DNA of 29,126 bases, from positions 1 to 29,126 of the forward strand of contig DAOUGC010000159.1 in the NCBI GenBank assembly GCA_034429695.1, written 5' to 3'. Origin of the DNA: DAOUGC01 sp034429695 (lineage in GTDB: Bacteria; Chloroflexota; Anaerolineae; Anaerolineales; Anaerolineaceae). The notes under the pieces are model-generated. The model did not search any database and was not told the origin of the DNA. It was given only the letters and a program-made list of their open reading frames with translations. The translations under genes and the position numbers were made by a program. Shown here one piece after another: positions 1-8,314 of the stretch. The first letter of the stretch is position 1, and each line of letters opens with the position of its first letter.

Positions 1-1557
1 CTGACCTATCCGGTTTCGATGGAATCAATCGTCAGGCCGATCACCATGTCTGAGGCGGATGGCGCCCGTATCTACCGCAGATCGCTCACCTTTTTGCTTG
101 AGGCAGCTTTTGAGGATCTCTACCCGGCTGCTTCTCTTTCCGTTGACCATTCGGTCTCATCGGGTGGGTATTACTGCCGGGTGATCGGACGGGATCAGTT
201 ATCAGCAGATGAGATCAAGTGCCTGCGCGACCACATGCATCAACTGGTGGAAGCCAACCTGCCACTGGAGCGCCGCAAAGTGCCCCTGACAGAAGCCATT
301 GAGATTTTCGAGAAGAAGGGTCAGTGGGACAAGGTGCACTTGATGAAATACCGCAGCAAGGATCACCTGATCCTGTACCGGCTGGGGGAGCACATGAATT
401 ATCATCATGGGTACATGGTTCCTTCCACCGGTTATTTAAAATGGTTTGACCTTAAACGCATGGGTGAAGGCTTTGTGGTGCGTTTTCCACGCCGGCACGT
501 GCCCACCTCATTGTTACCCATGCCTGAAAGCCCCAAATTGCTGGAAACCTTCAGAAAATACGGCAACTGGCTCGAACGCCTCGGCATTGAGAGCCTGGCA
601 ATGCTGAATGAAAACATCCAGTCGGGCAGGGTCAGCGAGATGATCCTGGTATCAGAGGCGTTGCATGAGCACAATATCGCTGAGGTGGCTGAGTCAATTA
701 CCAGACAACGTCATCGCAAACGCATTGTTTTGATTGCCGGACCCTCTTCTTCCGGAAAAACCACCTTTTCCAAACGCCTGACCGTGCAGCTTTTGGCGCA
801 GGGTGTCACCCCGTTTGCGGTTGAACTGGACAATTACTTTATCAACCGTGATCAGACACCCAAGGATGAAAATGGCCAGTATGACTATGAAGCTTTGCAC
901 GCGCTCAATATTGGTTTGCTCAATGAACACTTACGCAAGTTGATCGCCGGGGAGGAAGTGCTATTACCCCACTATAACTTCTTTACCGGCATGAGCGAAC
1001 CGGGGGAAACAGTGCAACTGAAAAAGGATGAGCTGATCATCCTGGAGGGCATCCACGGGTTAAACCCGGATCTGCTGCCCGAAATTCCAGAAGAGAACAC
1101 TTTCAGGCTGTATATCTCCTGCCTGACGCAATTGAACCTGGACCATTACAACCGCATCTCCACCACCGATACTCGCCTGATCCGGCGTATTGTGCGTGAT
1201 GCCCGCGAGCGGGGATATTCGGCACAGCAGACCATAGCGCGCTGGGAATCAGTGCGGCGGGGTGAAAAACGCCACATCTTCCCCTACCAGGATCATGCCG
1301 ATGATATGTTCAATTCGGCGCTGGTGTACGAACTTTCTGCGCTAAAACCATTTGCCGAGCCATTGTTGCGTCAGGTGCCGTATGGAACCCCAGAACACAT
1401 CGAAGCCAAACGTCTGCTGGCTTTTCTGGAATGGTTCCTGCCGCTCGACAAGGACCAGATCCCCGATAATTCCATTTTGCGGGAGTTCATCGGTGGGTCA
1501 ATCCTCAAGGATTTCAAACTGTGGGAAAACCCTGACTTCATCAAAAATTCCAACTAA
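1..1557 (+). CDS. Nucleoside (uridine) kinase family protein with ThrRS-like N-terminal region; 5' end outside window
   Basis: The first ATG in the window is at 19, but the same frame stays open to base 1 (LTYPVS before MESIV), and family members begin well upstream, so the gene is probably cut by the left edge. Numbering from that ATG, residues about 50-115 resemble the second additional domain of threonyl-tRNA synthetase. Residues from about 233 form a uridine kinase/phosphoribulokinase P-loop domain with Walker A GPSSSGKTT at 241-249, a substrate-side DNYF at 271-274, and ILEGIHGLNP near 341. The ending with PDNSILREFIGGS is typical of this class of kinase. The family probably phosphorylates a nucleoside with ATP or GTP in the cytoplasm; the exact substrate cannot be read from the sequence. 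The gene converges on the aminotransferase with a shared terminator between them. Confidence 0.88.
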   Translation: MTYPVSMESIVRPITMSEADGARIYRRSLTFLLEAAFEDLYPAASLSVDHSVSSGGYYCRVIGRDQLSADEIKCLRDHMHQLVEANLPLERRKVPLTEAIEIFEKKGQWDKVHLMKYRSKDHLILYRLGEHMNYHHGYMVPSTGYLKWFDLKRMGEGFVVRFPRRHVPTSLLPMPESPKLLETFRKYGNWLERLGIESLAMLNENIQSGRVSEMILVSEALHEHNIAEVAESITRQRHRKRIVLIAGPSSSGKTTFSKRLTVQLLAQGVTPFAVELDNYFINRDQTPKDENGQYDYEALHALNIGLLNEHLRKLIAGEEVLLPHYNFFTGMSEPGETVQLKKDELIILEGIHGLNPDLLPEIPEENTFRLYISCLTQLNLDHYNRISTTDTRLIRRIVRDARERGYSAQQTIARWESVRRGEKRHIFPYQDHADDMFNSALVYELSALKPFAEPLLRQVPYGTPEHIEAKRLLAFLEWFLPLDKDQIPDNSILREFIGGSILKDFKLWENPDFIKNSN

Positions 1558-1562
1558 GAACA

Positions 1563-1593
1563 CAACACCCCGGAGAACAATCCCGGGGTGTTG
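1563..1593. terminator. Bidirectional intrinsic terminator between convergent genes
   Basis: A perfect 11-bp stem (1563-1573 pairs with 1583-1593, CAACACCCCGG and its complement) encloses a 9-nt loop. It lies in the 57-bp gap between the kinase stop and the aminotransferase stop. A T-run at 1611-1616 follows on the plus strand, somewhat distant from the stem. It could stop transcripts from both sides. Confidence 0.75.
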
Positions 1594-1614
1594 GTTATTG
1601 TGTGAAAGGGTTTT

Positions 1615-2838
1615 TTACTGCTCGTGTAGAGCCTGTTTGACCACCAAACCCAACCGTCCAATGCCTTCGTTGATCATTTCAGGGTTGGAGTATGAGAAGT
1701 TCAGGCGCATGGTGTTGTGACCGCCGCCACACGGGAAGAACGGCGCACCGGGTACAAAAGCCACTTTCTTTTCAATGGCTTTCTTGAGCACCTCGGCGGA
1801 GTCGAGATTTTCGGGCAGGGTGACCCACAGGAACAGGCCACCCTGTGGATGGGTCCAGTGCACGCCTTCGGGCATGTGTTCATCCAGTGCGTCCAGCATC
1901 ACATCGCGGCGTTCGCGATAGATGGCACAGATCTTCTGGATGTGCTTGTCAAAGAAACCACCCCTGCCTGCCTCGAATGCCACCATCTGGTTGAAAGTGG
2001 GAGAGTGGAGGTCTGAACCCTGCTTTGCCTGCACCAGCTTGGTGATCACCTCAGCCGGTGCGATGACCCACGCCAGGCGCAAGCCCGGAGCCAGGATCTT
2101 GGAGAAGGTGCTCAGATAAATGACATTGCCTGAGTAACTTCCGTTATTGGCGTGCAGGTTGTTGTCCAACACTTCCACCGGGGGCAGGTGTTCGCCTTCG
2201 AAGCGTAATTGCCCGTAGGGATCGTCCTCAATGATGGGAACGCCATAACGATCGGCCAGCTCAACCAGTTCGTGTCTACGATCCAGGGGAATGGTCACAC
2301 CGGTGGGGTTCTGGAAGTTGGGCAGAACATAGATGAACTTGGGCCCGTAGCGCAAGGCTTTGCCCAACTCGGACGTGATCATGCCATTCTCGTCTGAAGG
2401 GACAGCCACATACTCGGCGCCGTAAGTGTTCCAGGCCTGTAACGCACCCAGATAGGTGGGTGATTCCACCAGAATACGATCTCCGTGATTGATGAAGATC
2501 TTCCCGAGCAGATCGAGCGCCTGTTGTGATCCGGAGGTGATCAGGATGTTATCAGCGGTAACCTCGATACCGTACCGGGAGGTATGTCGGGCAATCATCT
2601 CACGCAGCGGTTGAAACCCCTCGGTTGCGCCATATTGAAGCGCTTGCCGACCGTTTTCTCTCAAGACTTTCTGGCAGGCTTCCTCCACTTCCTCCACAGG
2701 GAAGGCATCAGGAGCCGGCATGCCGCCGCCAAACGAGATGATGTCTGGCATTGAGGCAAACTTGAGAAGTTCACGGATGGCGGAGCTTTTTATCCGTTGC
2801 GTACGCTGAGCGTAGCGATGATCCCAGGCAGTTGCCAT
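1615..2838 (-). CDS. PLP-dependent aminotransferase, fold type I (LysN/2-aminoadipate aminotransferase-like)
   Basis: This 407-residue protein is a complete class I/II aminotransferase of the group that includes Thermus LysN and the catalytic domain of MocR proteins. Visible marks are ISFGGGMPAPDAFP at 34-47, the PLP phosphate and ring region SGSQQALD (102-109), NFQNPTGV (174-181), IIEDDPYG (202-209), the Schiff-base lysine K247 in STFSKILAPGLR, and RLNFS near the C terminus, whose Arg would bind the substrate carboxylate. It has no N-terminal GntR-type DNA-binding domain, so it is an enzyme and not a MocR regulator. The ATG is preceded by AAGGAGATAAAA, a strong ribosome binding site. The substrate (2-aminoadipate, aromatic or branched amino acids) cannot be decided here, and no lysine-pathway gene is adjacent. 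Confidence 0.93.
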   Translation of the reverse strand: MATAWDHRYAQRTQRIKSSAIRELLKFASMPDIISFGGGMPAPDAFPVEEVEEACQKVLRENGRQALQYGATEGFQPLREMIARHTSRYGIEVTADNILITSGSQQALDLLGKIFINHGDRILVESPTYLGALQAWNTYGAEYVAVPSDENGMITSELGKALRYGPKFIYVLPNFQNPTGVTIPLDRRHELVELADRYGVPIIEDDPYGQLRFEGEHLPPVEVLDNNLHANNGSYSGNVIYLSTFSKILAPGLRLAWVIAPAEVITKLVQAKQGSDLHSPTFNQMVAFEAGRGGFFDKHIQKICAIYRERRDVMLDALDEHMPEGVHWTHPQGGLFLWVTLPENLDSAEVLKKAIEKKVAFVPGAPFFPCGGGHNTMRLNFSYSNPEMINEGIGRLGLVVKQALHEQ

Positions 2839-2872
2839 TTTTATCTCCTTATTCGTTCAATATACTTTTGTA

Positions 2873-2901
2873 TAAAATGCGGGCTTCCAGCCCGCATTTT
2901 A
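2873..2901 (-). terminator. Intrinsic terminator of the glyA-gcvT gene
   Basis: A perfect 13-bp stem (2873-2885 with 2889-2901) with a 3-nt loop lies just beyond the fusion gene's stop codon. On the minus strand the descending arm ends in ATTTTATAC, a short U-rich tail. It separates the fusion gene from the downstream aminotransferase, which therefore probably has its own promoter in the short remaining gap. Confidence 0.8.
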
Positions 2902-2904
2902 TCA

Positions 2905-5900
2905 TTACCCAAGTTTTGCAAAACGGCTGACAATCATAATCGTCGCCGGAAGAGCCAGGCGATCGCCCATCTTTAGTTCAGCCACAATCGGTCCGTTGGT
3001 TTTTGCCGCGTTTTGATAGACCAGCGCCGGTGTTCCTTCCACAGCCATTTTCTGATCGAGCCAGGCTTGACCGGTGAGGAAACCCTCGCTGTCAATGGCA
3101 CAACTGGTCACCAACCCGATGACGCGCCCACGGGCGTCAATAACCGGATCGCCATTGTGAGCCATGCGCACGCCCTTTTCGCTAAAGCGGAAGCGCGCAA
3201 CCACGGTTGACCGTTTGGCTTCACGCTGCTGATAGGCATCGCGGCCAATAAACCAGGGTTTGTACAGTTTGACGTAGCTGCCAAAACCGGCTTCAGCGAC
3301 GCCCAGGTTGAGTTCTCCGCCCATCTCATGACCATAGAGGGGCAAACCGGCTTCCGTGCGCAGAGAATCGCGCGCGCCCAATCCGCAAGGCATCAGACCC
3401 AGCGGGCGGCCAGCGGACAACAGGGCTTCCCACAAGTCAGGCGCTTTGTCGGGGTGGACAAACAATTCAAAAGCCATTTTCTCGCCAGTATAACCGGTGC
3501 GTGAGACCACCAGTTCAAACCCGCCCACAACGGCTTCACATAGTTGGGTGCGCTTCAAACCCATGATGCGTTTGCGCGTTGCAGCATCAACACCGAGTGC
3601 GAGCAGGATCTCGCGGGACCTGGGACCCTGCAAGGCGATGTCCACGCGCATGTCTTTGCCTTCCCTGGGGTCGCGCAGGTTGCGCAGGATTACATTGCGT
3701 CCAAATGCCCGCACCCACGGTCGCTGACGGTCAATCATCACTTTGCCGTCTTTGACGGAAGTCAACCATGCCCAGTCTTTGTCGTCGTTGGAGGCGTTGA
3801 CCACCACCAGGTATTGATCAATACTGCGGCGGTAGACCAGGGTGTCATCAATCACATTGGCGTCAGGATCCAGGAAGTGAGTATAGACCGATTCGCCCAC
3901 TGCCAGGCCGCTGATGTCATTACCGCATACGCAATCCAGGAACACCCCTGCTTCTGCACCTTCAGCCTGGTATACGCCCATGTGTGAAACATCAAACAAA
4001 CCGGCAGCCCTACGGGTGGCCATGTGTTCTTCACTGACTGATGAATACCATACGGGCATTTCCCAACCGGCAAACGGGATGATCTTGGCTCCCAACCGTT
4101 GATGGGTCTCATACAGCGAAGTGCGCCGCAAGGTTTCGGGTTCGCGTTCCTCCCATTGGAACTCAGGCAGCGTTTCTCCGGATTGTCCGCCGTCCATGCC
4201 GATAAAGAACGGCTTTTGATTGTCCACCGGTTGACCTTCTGCATTGGTGATGGGAGCGGTGCTGGATTCCATCACGATCACTGGTCCGGGCATACGCCGG
4301 GTGGGATCCGTGTGGAAGGCGACAAAACCGTCAGACAGGTCGCGCAACCAGGTAGCCACCAGGGCTGATTGTGACCGGGGAACCGACATGCGGTAGTGTT
4401 GCAAGCCCAGGCAATGCAAAGTGCCTTCCACGGCGCCATTGGGGGTGTTCACACAGGTTTTTTGCGTGTCCTCGGGGGTCAGGGCTTCAACATCACTGCT
4501 GAAGGCGTAGTTGACAAACGAGCGCACGTTTTCGCCGGTGATGTCATACACCACCCACTCACCTTTGGCTTTGGGGGCGTCGTCAATAAAGAAGAAATGC
4601 GGGTATCCGGCGCGTACAGGTTCGTAATCAATGCCTGCACGTTGGGCTTTCTCACGTACGCGCAGTTTCACGTCCTCAAGAACCTCGAACTTGATTTTGG
4701 CGCGCTGTGCCGGGCCCTTGCGGGTTTCAACGGAGTAGGGGGTGGTGGCAAACAGGATGTCAGTCATCATGTCACCCACATCCTGCATGTCGCTTTCGTT
4801 TAACCCGCGCTGGGTCATCCAGGGGGTTCCGTAGCGGATGCCCGAAGCATTCAAGGCGGTCTTGTCGCCAGGGATGGTATTGCGGTTGAGGACGATGCCT
4901 GCCAGGTCGAGGATGCGGGCAGCCATATCACCCGAGAGGGTGGTTCCGTCTGGTCCCTTGATGGTTTTGCAGTCCACGTTGCCGAGATGGCTGTTGGTGC
5001 CGCCGAAAGGAATTCGCAAGCCGCGTTCCTGCAGGCGGGTGGTAAGCGCCTGGGCATTCTTGATGGTCTGCATCTGTGCCTGCCGGAAGGCTTCGGTCTG
5101 GGCGATCTTGAACGTGGTGGCAAGCGCGGCAAATACATGCACGTGAGGACCACCCTGTTCACCGGGGAACACGGCGCGGTCGATCTTGCGACCCAGTGGG
5201 CCGTCTGTGGTGATGATGCAGGCTCCACGCGGTCCGTGCAGGGTTTTGTGGGTGGTAAAGGTGATGACCTGGGCAAACCCGACGGGAGAGGGAACCGCGC
5301 GACCGGCAATCAGACCGGCAATGTGCGAGACATCGGCCAGCAGGATGGCGTTGACCGAGTCGGCAATTTCGCGGTAACGCTTCCAATCGGGAATGTATGG
5401 ATAGGATGAGTAACCGGCGATCAGGATCTTCGGTTTGTGTTCCAGCGCCAGCGCGGCCACCTGGTCGTAGTCAATTTGCTCTGTGGCCGGGTCCACATTG
5501 TAATGGATCACTTTATAGAGTTTGCCCGAACGATTGACAGATGAACCGTGAGAGAGATGCCCACCGTGAAGCAGGTTCATGCCCAGGATGACATCACCAG
5601 GTTCCAGCAGGGCGTGATAAACGGCGTTGTTGGCGGGTGCGCCAGAAAGCGCCTGAACGTTGACAAACAATTGATCGGCAGAGAAACGTTCGGTTGCAAA
5701 GGTCTCCGCGCACCTGCGGCGGGCCAGTTCCTCGATGATATCGGCATATTCGACCCCTTTGTAGTAACGCGGGTCTGAATAGCGGCGATAGTGGGCCAGT
5801 TGAGCCGGGTAGTCGAGGATATCATCCTCGCTCATCAGCCGGCTTTCTTCATCGGGGTACCCCTCAGCATACAGATTTTGAAACGATGATCCCAGCGATT

Positions 5901-6039
5901 CGCGCACGGCGAGAGGGGCTGTGCTTTCAGAAGGGATTAAGATGAGTTTTCTGTACTGACGCCCGGCTTCCAGCTCAATCAACTGGAAGACATCGGGGTC
6001 TACTTCGTGGAGCGAACCACGGAAGAGAAAATCTGACAT
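2905..6039 (-). CDS. Fused serine hydroxymethyltransferase - degenerate GcvT-like module - aminomethyltransferase (GlyA-GcvT)
   Basis: One uninterrupted 1044-residue frame carries two one-carbon enzymes. Residues 1 to about 435 are serine hydroxymethyltransferase, which moves the serine C3 carbon to tetrahydrofolate: YAEGYP, LLHGGHLSHGS (156-166), and the PLP lysine K265 in TTHKTLHGPRG. It carries an extra segment of about 28 residues (63-90) between YAEGYP and RYYKG. Residues about 638-1044 are GcvT, the glycine cleavage T protein that releases methylene-THF and ammonia: IPFAGWEMPVWY (654-665), FDVSHMG, NVIDDTLVY (729-737), SRTGYTGE. The stretch about 485-600 resembles the GcvT N-domain but has lost the Asp pair. 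The start follows AAGGAGAAGGC. No gcvH or gcvP is adjacent. The lipase-like gene 60 bp upstream may share its transcript. The two enzyme assignments are secure; the role of the fusion is inference. Confidence 0.94.
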   Translation of the reverse strand: MSDFLFRGSLHEVDPDVFQLIELEAGRQYRKLILIPSESTAPLAVRESLGSSFQNLYAEGYPDEESRLMSEDDILDYPAQLAHYRRYSDPRYYKGVEYADIIEELARRRCAETFATERFSADQLFVNVQALSGAPANNAVYHALLEPGDVILGMNLLHGGHLSHGSSVNRSGKLYKVIHYNVDPATEQIDYDQVAALALEHKPKILIAGYSSYPYIPDWKRYREIADSVNAILLADVSHIAGLIAGRAVPSPVGFAQVITFTTHKTLHGPRGACIITTDGPLGRKIDRAVFPGEQGGPHVHVFAALATTFKIAQTEAFRQAQMQTIKNAQALTTRLQERGLRIPFGGTNSHLGNVDCKTIKGPDGTTLSGDMAARILDLAGIVLNRNTIPGDKTALNASGIRYGTPWMTQRGLNESDMQDVGDMMTDILFATTPYSVETRKGPAQRAKIKFEVLEDVKLRVREKAQRAGIDYEPVRAGYPHFFFIDDAPKAKGEWVVYDITGENVRSFVNYAFSSDVEALTPEDTQKTCVNTPNGAVEGTLHCLGLQHYRMSVPRSQSALVATWLRDLSDGFVAFHTDPTRRMPGPVIVMESSTAPITNAEGQPVDNQKPFFIGMDGGQSGETLPEFQWEEREPETLRRTSLYETHQRLGAKIIPFAGWEMPVWYSSVSEEHMATRRAAGLFDVSHMGVYQAEGAEAGVFLDCVCGNDISGLAVGESVYTHFLDPDANVIDDTLVYRRSIDQYLVVVNASNDDKDWAWLTSVKDGKVMIDRQRPWVRAFGRNVILRNLRDPREGKDMRVDIALQGPRSREILLALGVDAATRKRIMGLKRTQLCEAVVGGFELVVSRTGYTGEKMAFELFVHPDKAPDLWEALLSAGRPLGLMPCGLGARDSLRTEAGLPLYGHEMGGELNLGVAEAGFGSYVKLYKPWFIGRDAYQQREAKRSTVVARFRFSEKGVRMAHNGDPVIDARGRVIGLVTSCAIDSEGFLTGQAWLDQKMAVEGTPALVYQNAAKTNGPIVAELKMGDRLALPATIMIVSRFAKLG

Positions 6040-6099
6040 GCCTTCTCCTTGGATCTCCTGTAGGATGGAAGAAAATTGTATGCCTTAGTGGTTGACCCG

Positions 6100-6942
6100 T
6101 CAAGCGGGTTGGGTGGTGGCAATCTGAGCATCCAGCCAGCCAAGTATGTAGCTGAGCACTTCACGCTGCTCGGCTTCGTTATGCATTTCATGGTAGAAGC
6201 CATCATAGGCACGGAAGGTGACATTTTCTGGATTGTTTTCAGCCAGACGACGGGTGGCAGAGCAGGAGACAATCCGGTCGCCTGTGCCGTGCACCACCAG
6301 CATGGGCAGGGGGAAATCCTTCTGTTGCAGCATCCATTCACCCTTGTCCATGATATCCAGCCCCAGACGGGCTGAAATTTTGTCGTGCACCAACGGGTCG
6401 GCGGCGTACGTACTGACCACAGTGGCGACGCGGGACAGGGCGGCCTGTTCCAACCCATTTGCGAGGGTAAAGGATGGCTGGATCGTGCCCATGGCGCGGG
6501 CCATGAACTTTTTCACAGGCGATATTGGTTGAGTGGTTTGCAAACCCGGACTGGTGGCGACAATGCCTGCCACCGCAGGTTTGCGGGTGAAGCCGTAATA
6601 AATGACCTCGGCTCCGCCCATGCTGTGCCCATACAGGAAGTGGGCAGCATGAGGATGTTCATCTGCGGCTTTTTTCAAGAGGATATCAATGATGGCGGAT
6701 GCTTCATCAAAGGATGTCGCGCCGCGGCGGCCACTGCTTTTGCCGTGTCCAACCCAGTCAAATGCGAAAATTGCATAACCTGCCGCTGTGAAATATTCGG
6801 CGACATGACCGTACCTGCTGCAGTGTTCCCCCAGACCGTGCACAAGCACCAGGGTGGCTTTCACGTCACCTTCTGGTTTCCATGTGCATGTGAACACCTT
6901 AGAGCCATTTGGTCCATCCAGGAACCCTTCTGTGGTAATCAT
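6100..6942 (-). CDS. Alpha/beta hydrolase, monoacylglycerol lipase-like
   Basis: A serine hydrolase of the monoacylglycerol lipase/lysophospholipase type, probably cytoplasmic because no signal peptide is seen. Numbered from the upstream GTG at 6969, it shows LVHGLGEHCSRY (42-53, oxyanion region), FDWVGHGKSSG (70-80), the nucleophile S116 in GHSMGGA, D231 in GTGDRIV and H260 in FYHEMHNE, a complete triad. The frame can start at GTG 6969 or ATG 6954, but ATG 6942 is preferred because GGAGAAGCC sits at a proper distance before it and the hydrolase fold begins just after. It lies 60 bp upstream of the GlyA-GcvT fusion on the same strand with no convincing terminator between them. A functional link is not evident, and the acyl substrate is unknown. 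Confidence 0.9.
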   Translation of the reverse strand: MITTEGFLDGPNGSKVFTCTWKPEGDVKATLVLVHGLGEHCSRYGHVAEYFTAAGYAIFAFDWVGHGKSSGRRGATSFDEASAIIDILLKKAADEHPHAAHFLYGHSMGGAEVIYYGFTRKPAVAGIVATSPGLQTTQPISPVKKFMARAMGTIQPSFTLANGLEQAALSRVATVVSTYAADPLVHDKISARLGLDIMDKGEWMLQQKDFPLPMLVVHGTGDRIVSCSATRRLAENNPENVTFRAYDGFYHEMHNEAEQREVLSYILGWLDAQIATTQPA

Positions 6943-7202
6943 TGGCTTCTCCATGGGATGAAATTTCACCAGGTTCTTTTTAGGCTATAATTTTCATTAC
7001 GCCTTATTTGAGTGTATATCAAACCAGAGGGCGGTACAAGTTTTAAACGTCAACATTTCTGTGGATGAATATCCATTGGAAATTCGCAATCCAGCGTGCT
7101 TGAAGGTGGGAGGTTTACCCACAGGGAAGTGCTGGGGCAGGTGGAACAGCTTGAGAAAAGAAAACAACGATAACCCAAACTTGATCACTTCTTGGAGGAA
7201 CC
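6943..7202. promoter_or_regulatory. Divergent intergenic region with a candidate plus-strand -10 box
   Basis: About 260 bp separate the hydrolase and aminopeptidase starts. A consensus TATAAT lies at 6986-6991 on the plus strand, but no good -35 is seen, and it would give a leader of roughly 200 nt. A plain frame is open on the plus strand from about 6983 to 7214 without ATG or ribosome binding site; it is not called as a gene. No recognised riboswitch was seen. GGAGGAACC directly before 7203 is the aminopeptidase ribosome binding site. Confidence 0.35.
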
Positions 7203-8312
7203 ATGCGTGATGAACGGATTTTCAAACTTGCTGATCTGCTGGTCAATTACTCGGTGGCGGTAAAACCGGGTGACAAAGTGTTCATCCGTGGCAGTTCGCT
7301 GGCTGAACCGCTGATATACGCTGTATATGAGAAAGTGCTGCAGGCGGGCGGTCACCCGCTGTACCTTGGCTCGCTGCCTGGGCTGCAGGAAATTTTCTAT
7401 AAAAACGCCAGTGATGAGCAATTGCAATACATGCATGACCCCATCAAGCACCTGTATCAGACCTATGACTGCTACATCAACCTGTTTAGCGATTCAAACA
7501 CAAAGGCGCTAACACGAATCGACCCGCAGAAAATGGTGCAGGCATCGCTTGGTTCCAAAGAAGTGAGTGACATCTTCTTCAAACGCGCCGCAGCGGGTGA
7601 GTTGCGCTGGACACTGACACTGTTCCCCACCCATGCGCATGCCCAGGATGCAGAGATGAGCCTGACCGAGTTTGAGGATTTTGTTTACAATGCCTGCCTG
7701 CCCGATATGAACGACCCGATTGGCTACTGGCGAAAGGTTTCAGCCCGCCAGCAGCGCATTGTGGAATGGTTGAAGGGCAAGAAGAATGTGCATGTGATCG
7801 GCCCGGACACCGATCTCACTTTGAGCATTGACGGTCGTACTTTCATTAATTGCGATTGCAAGGAAAACGTCCCGGATGGCGAGATCTTCACCGGACCGGT
7901 GGAGGATAGCGTCAACGGGCATGTGCGCTTCTCCTTCCCTGCCATTTACGGCGGACGCGAAGTGGAAGGTGTGCAGCTTTGGTTTGAGAATGGCAAGGTG
8001 GTAAAAGCCTGCGCCAGCAAGAATGAGGACTATCTGTTGCAAACCCTGGCCACGGATGCGGGAGCCAGCTATGTGGGTGAGTTTGCCATCGGAACAAATG
8101 AAGGCATTACCAGCTTTACCCGCGAGATCCTTTTTGACGAAAAGATCGCCGGGAGTTTCCATATGGCACTTGGCGCCGGTTACCCCGAGACGGGCAGCAA
8201 GAACGAATCCGCCATCCATTGGGACATGATCTGCGACCTGCGCGACGGGGGTGAGATCTGGGTGGACGGTGAACTCCTGTACCAGAACGGCAAGTTTGTG
8301 CTGGAGGGTTGA
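7203..8312 (+). CDS. Aminopeptidase, peptidase family M29 (AmpS/AmpT/PepS type)
   Basis: This 369-residue protein matches the metal-dependent M29 aminopeptidases, which remove N-terminal residues from peptides in the cytoplasm. The N-terminal half begins with KLADLLVNYSVAVKPGDKV. The catalytic half carries the expected metal and active-site residues: E227 in NVPDGEIFTGP, E293 in GEFAIGTNEG, H320 and Y327 in SFHMALGAGYPE, and H339 and D341 in AIHWDM. ATG follows TTGGAGGAACC. It is the first gene of a compact run: its TGA overlaps the first possible TTG of the membrane subtilase, so translation is probably coupled. An aminopeptidase next to a protease suggests shared peptide breakdown, which is inference. 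Confidence 0.94.
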   Translation: MRDERIFKLADLLVNYSVAVKPGDKVFIRGSSLAEPLIYAVYEKVLQAGGHPLYLGSLPGLQEIFYKNASDEQLQYMHDPIKHLYQTYDCYINLFSDSNTKALTRIDPQKMVQASLGSKEVSDIFFKRAAAGELRWTLTLFPTHAHAQDAEMSLTEFEDFVYNACLPDMNDPIGYWRKVSARQQRIVEWLKGKKNVHVIGPDTDLTLSIDGRTFINCDCKENVPDGEIFTGPVEDSVNGHVRFSFPAIYGGREVEGVQLWFENGKVVKACASKNEDYLLQTLATDAGASYVGEFAIGTNEGITSFTREILFDEKIAGSFHMALGAGYPETGSKNESAIHWDMICDLRDGGEIWVDGELLYQNGKFVLEG

Positions 8313-8314
8313 TT

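Noticed and set aside
1615..2838. Aminotransferase considered as a MocR-type regulator
   Set aside because: The protein starts directly with the aminotransferase fold and has no N-terminal GntR winged helix.
6091..6110. Small hairpin at the hydrolase stop codon considered as a terminator
   Set aside because: The stem is only five base pairs (ACCCG/CGGGT) and no T-run follows, so cotranscription with glyA-gcvT remains likely.
6983..7214. Plus-strand open frame of about 76 codons in the hydrolase-aminopeptidase gap
   Set aside because: It has no ATG and no ribosome binding site, overlaps the aminopeptidase start out of frame, and its sequence resembles no family I know.
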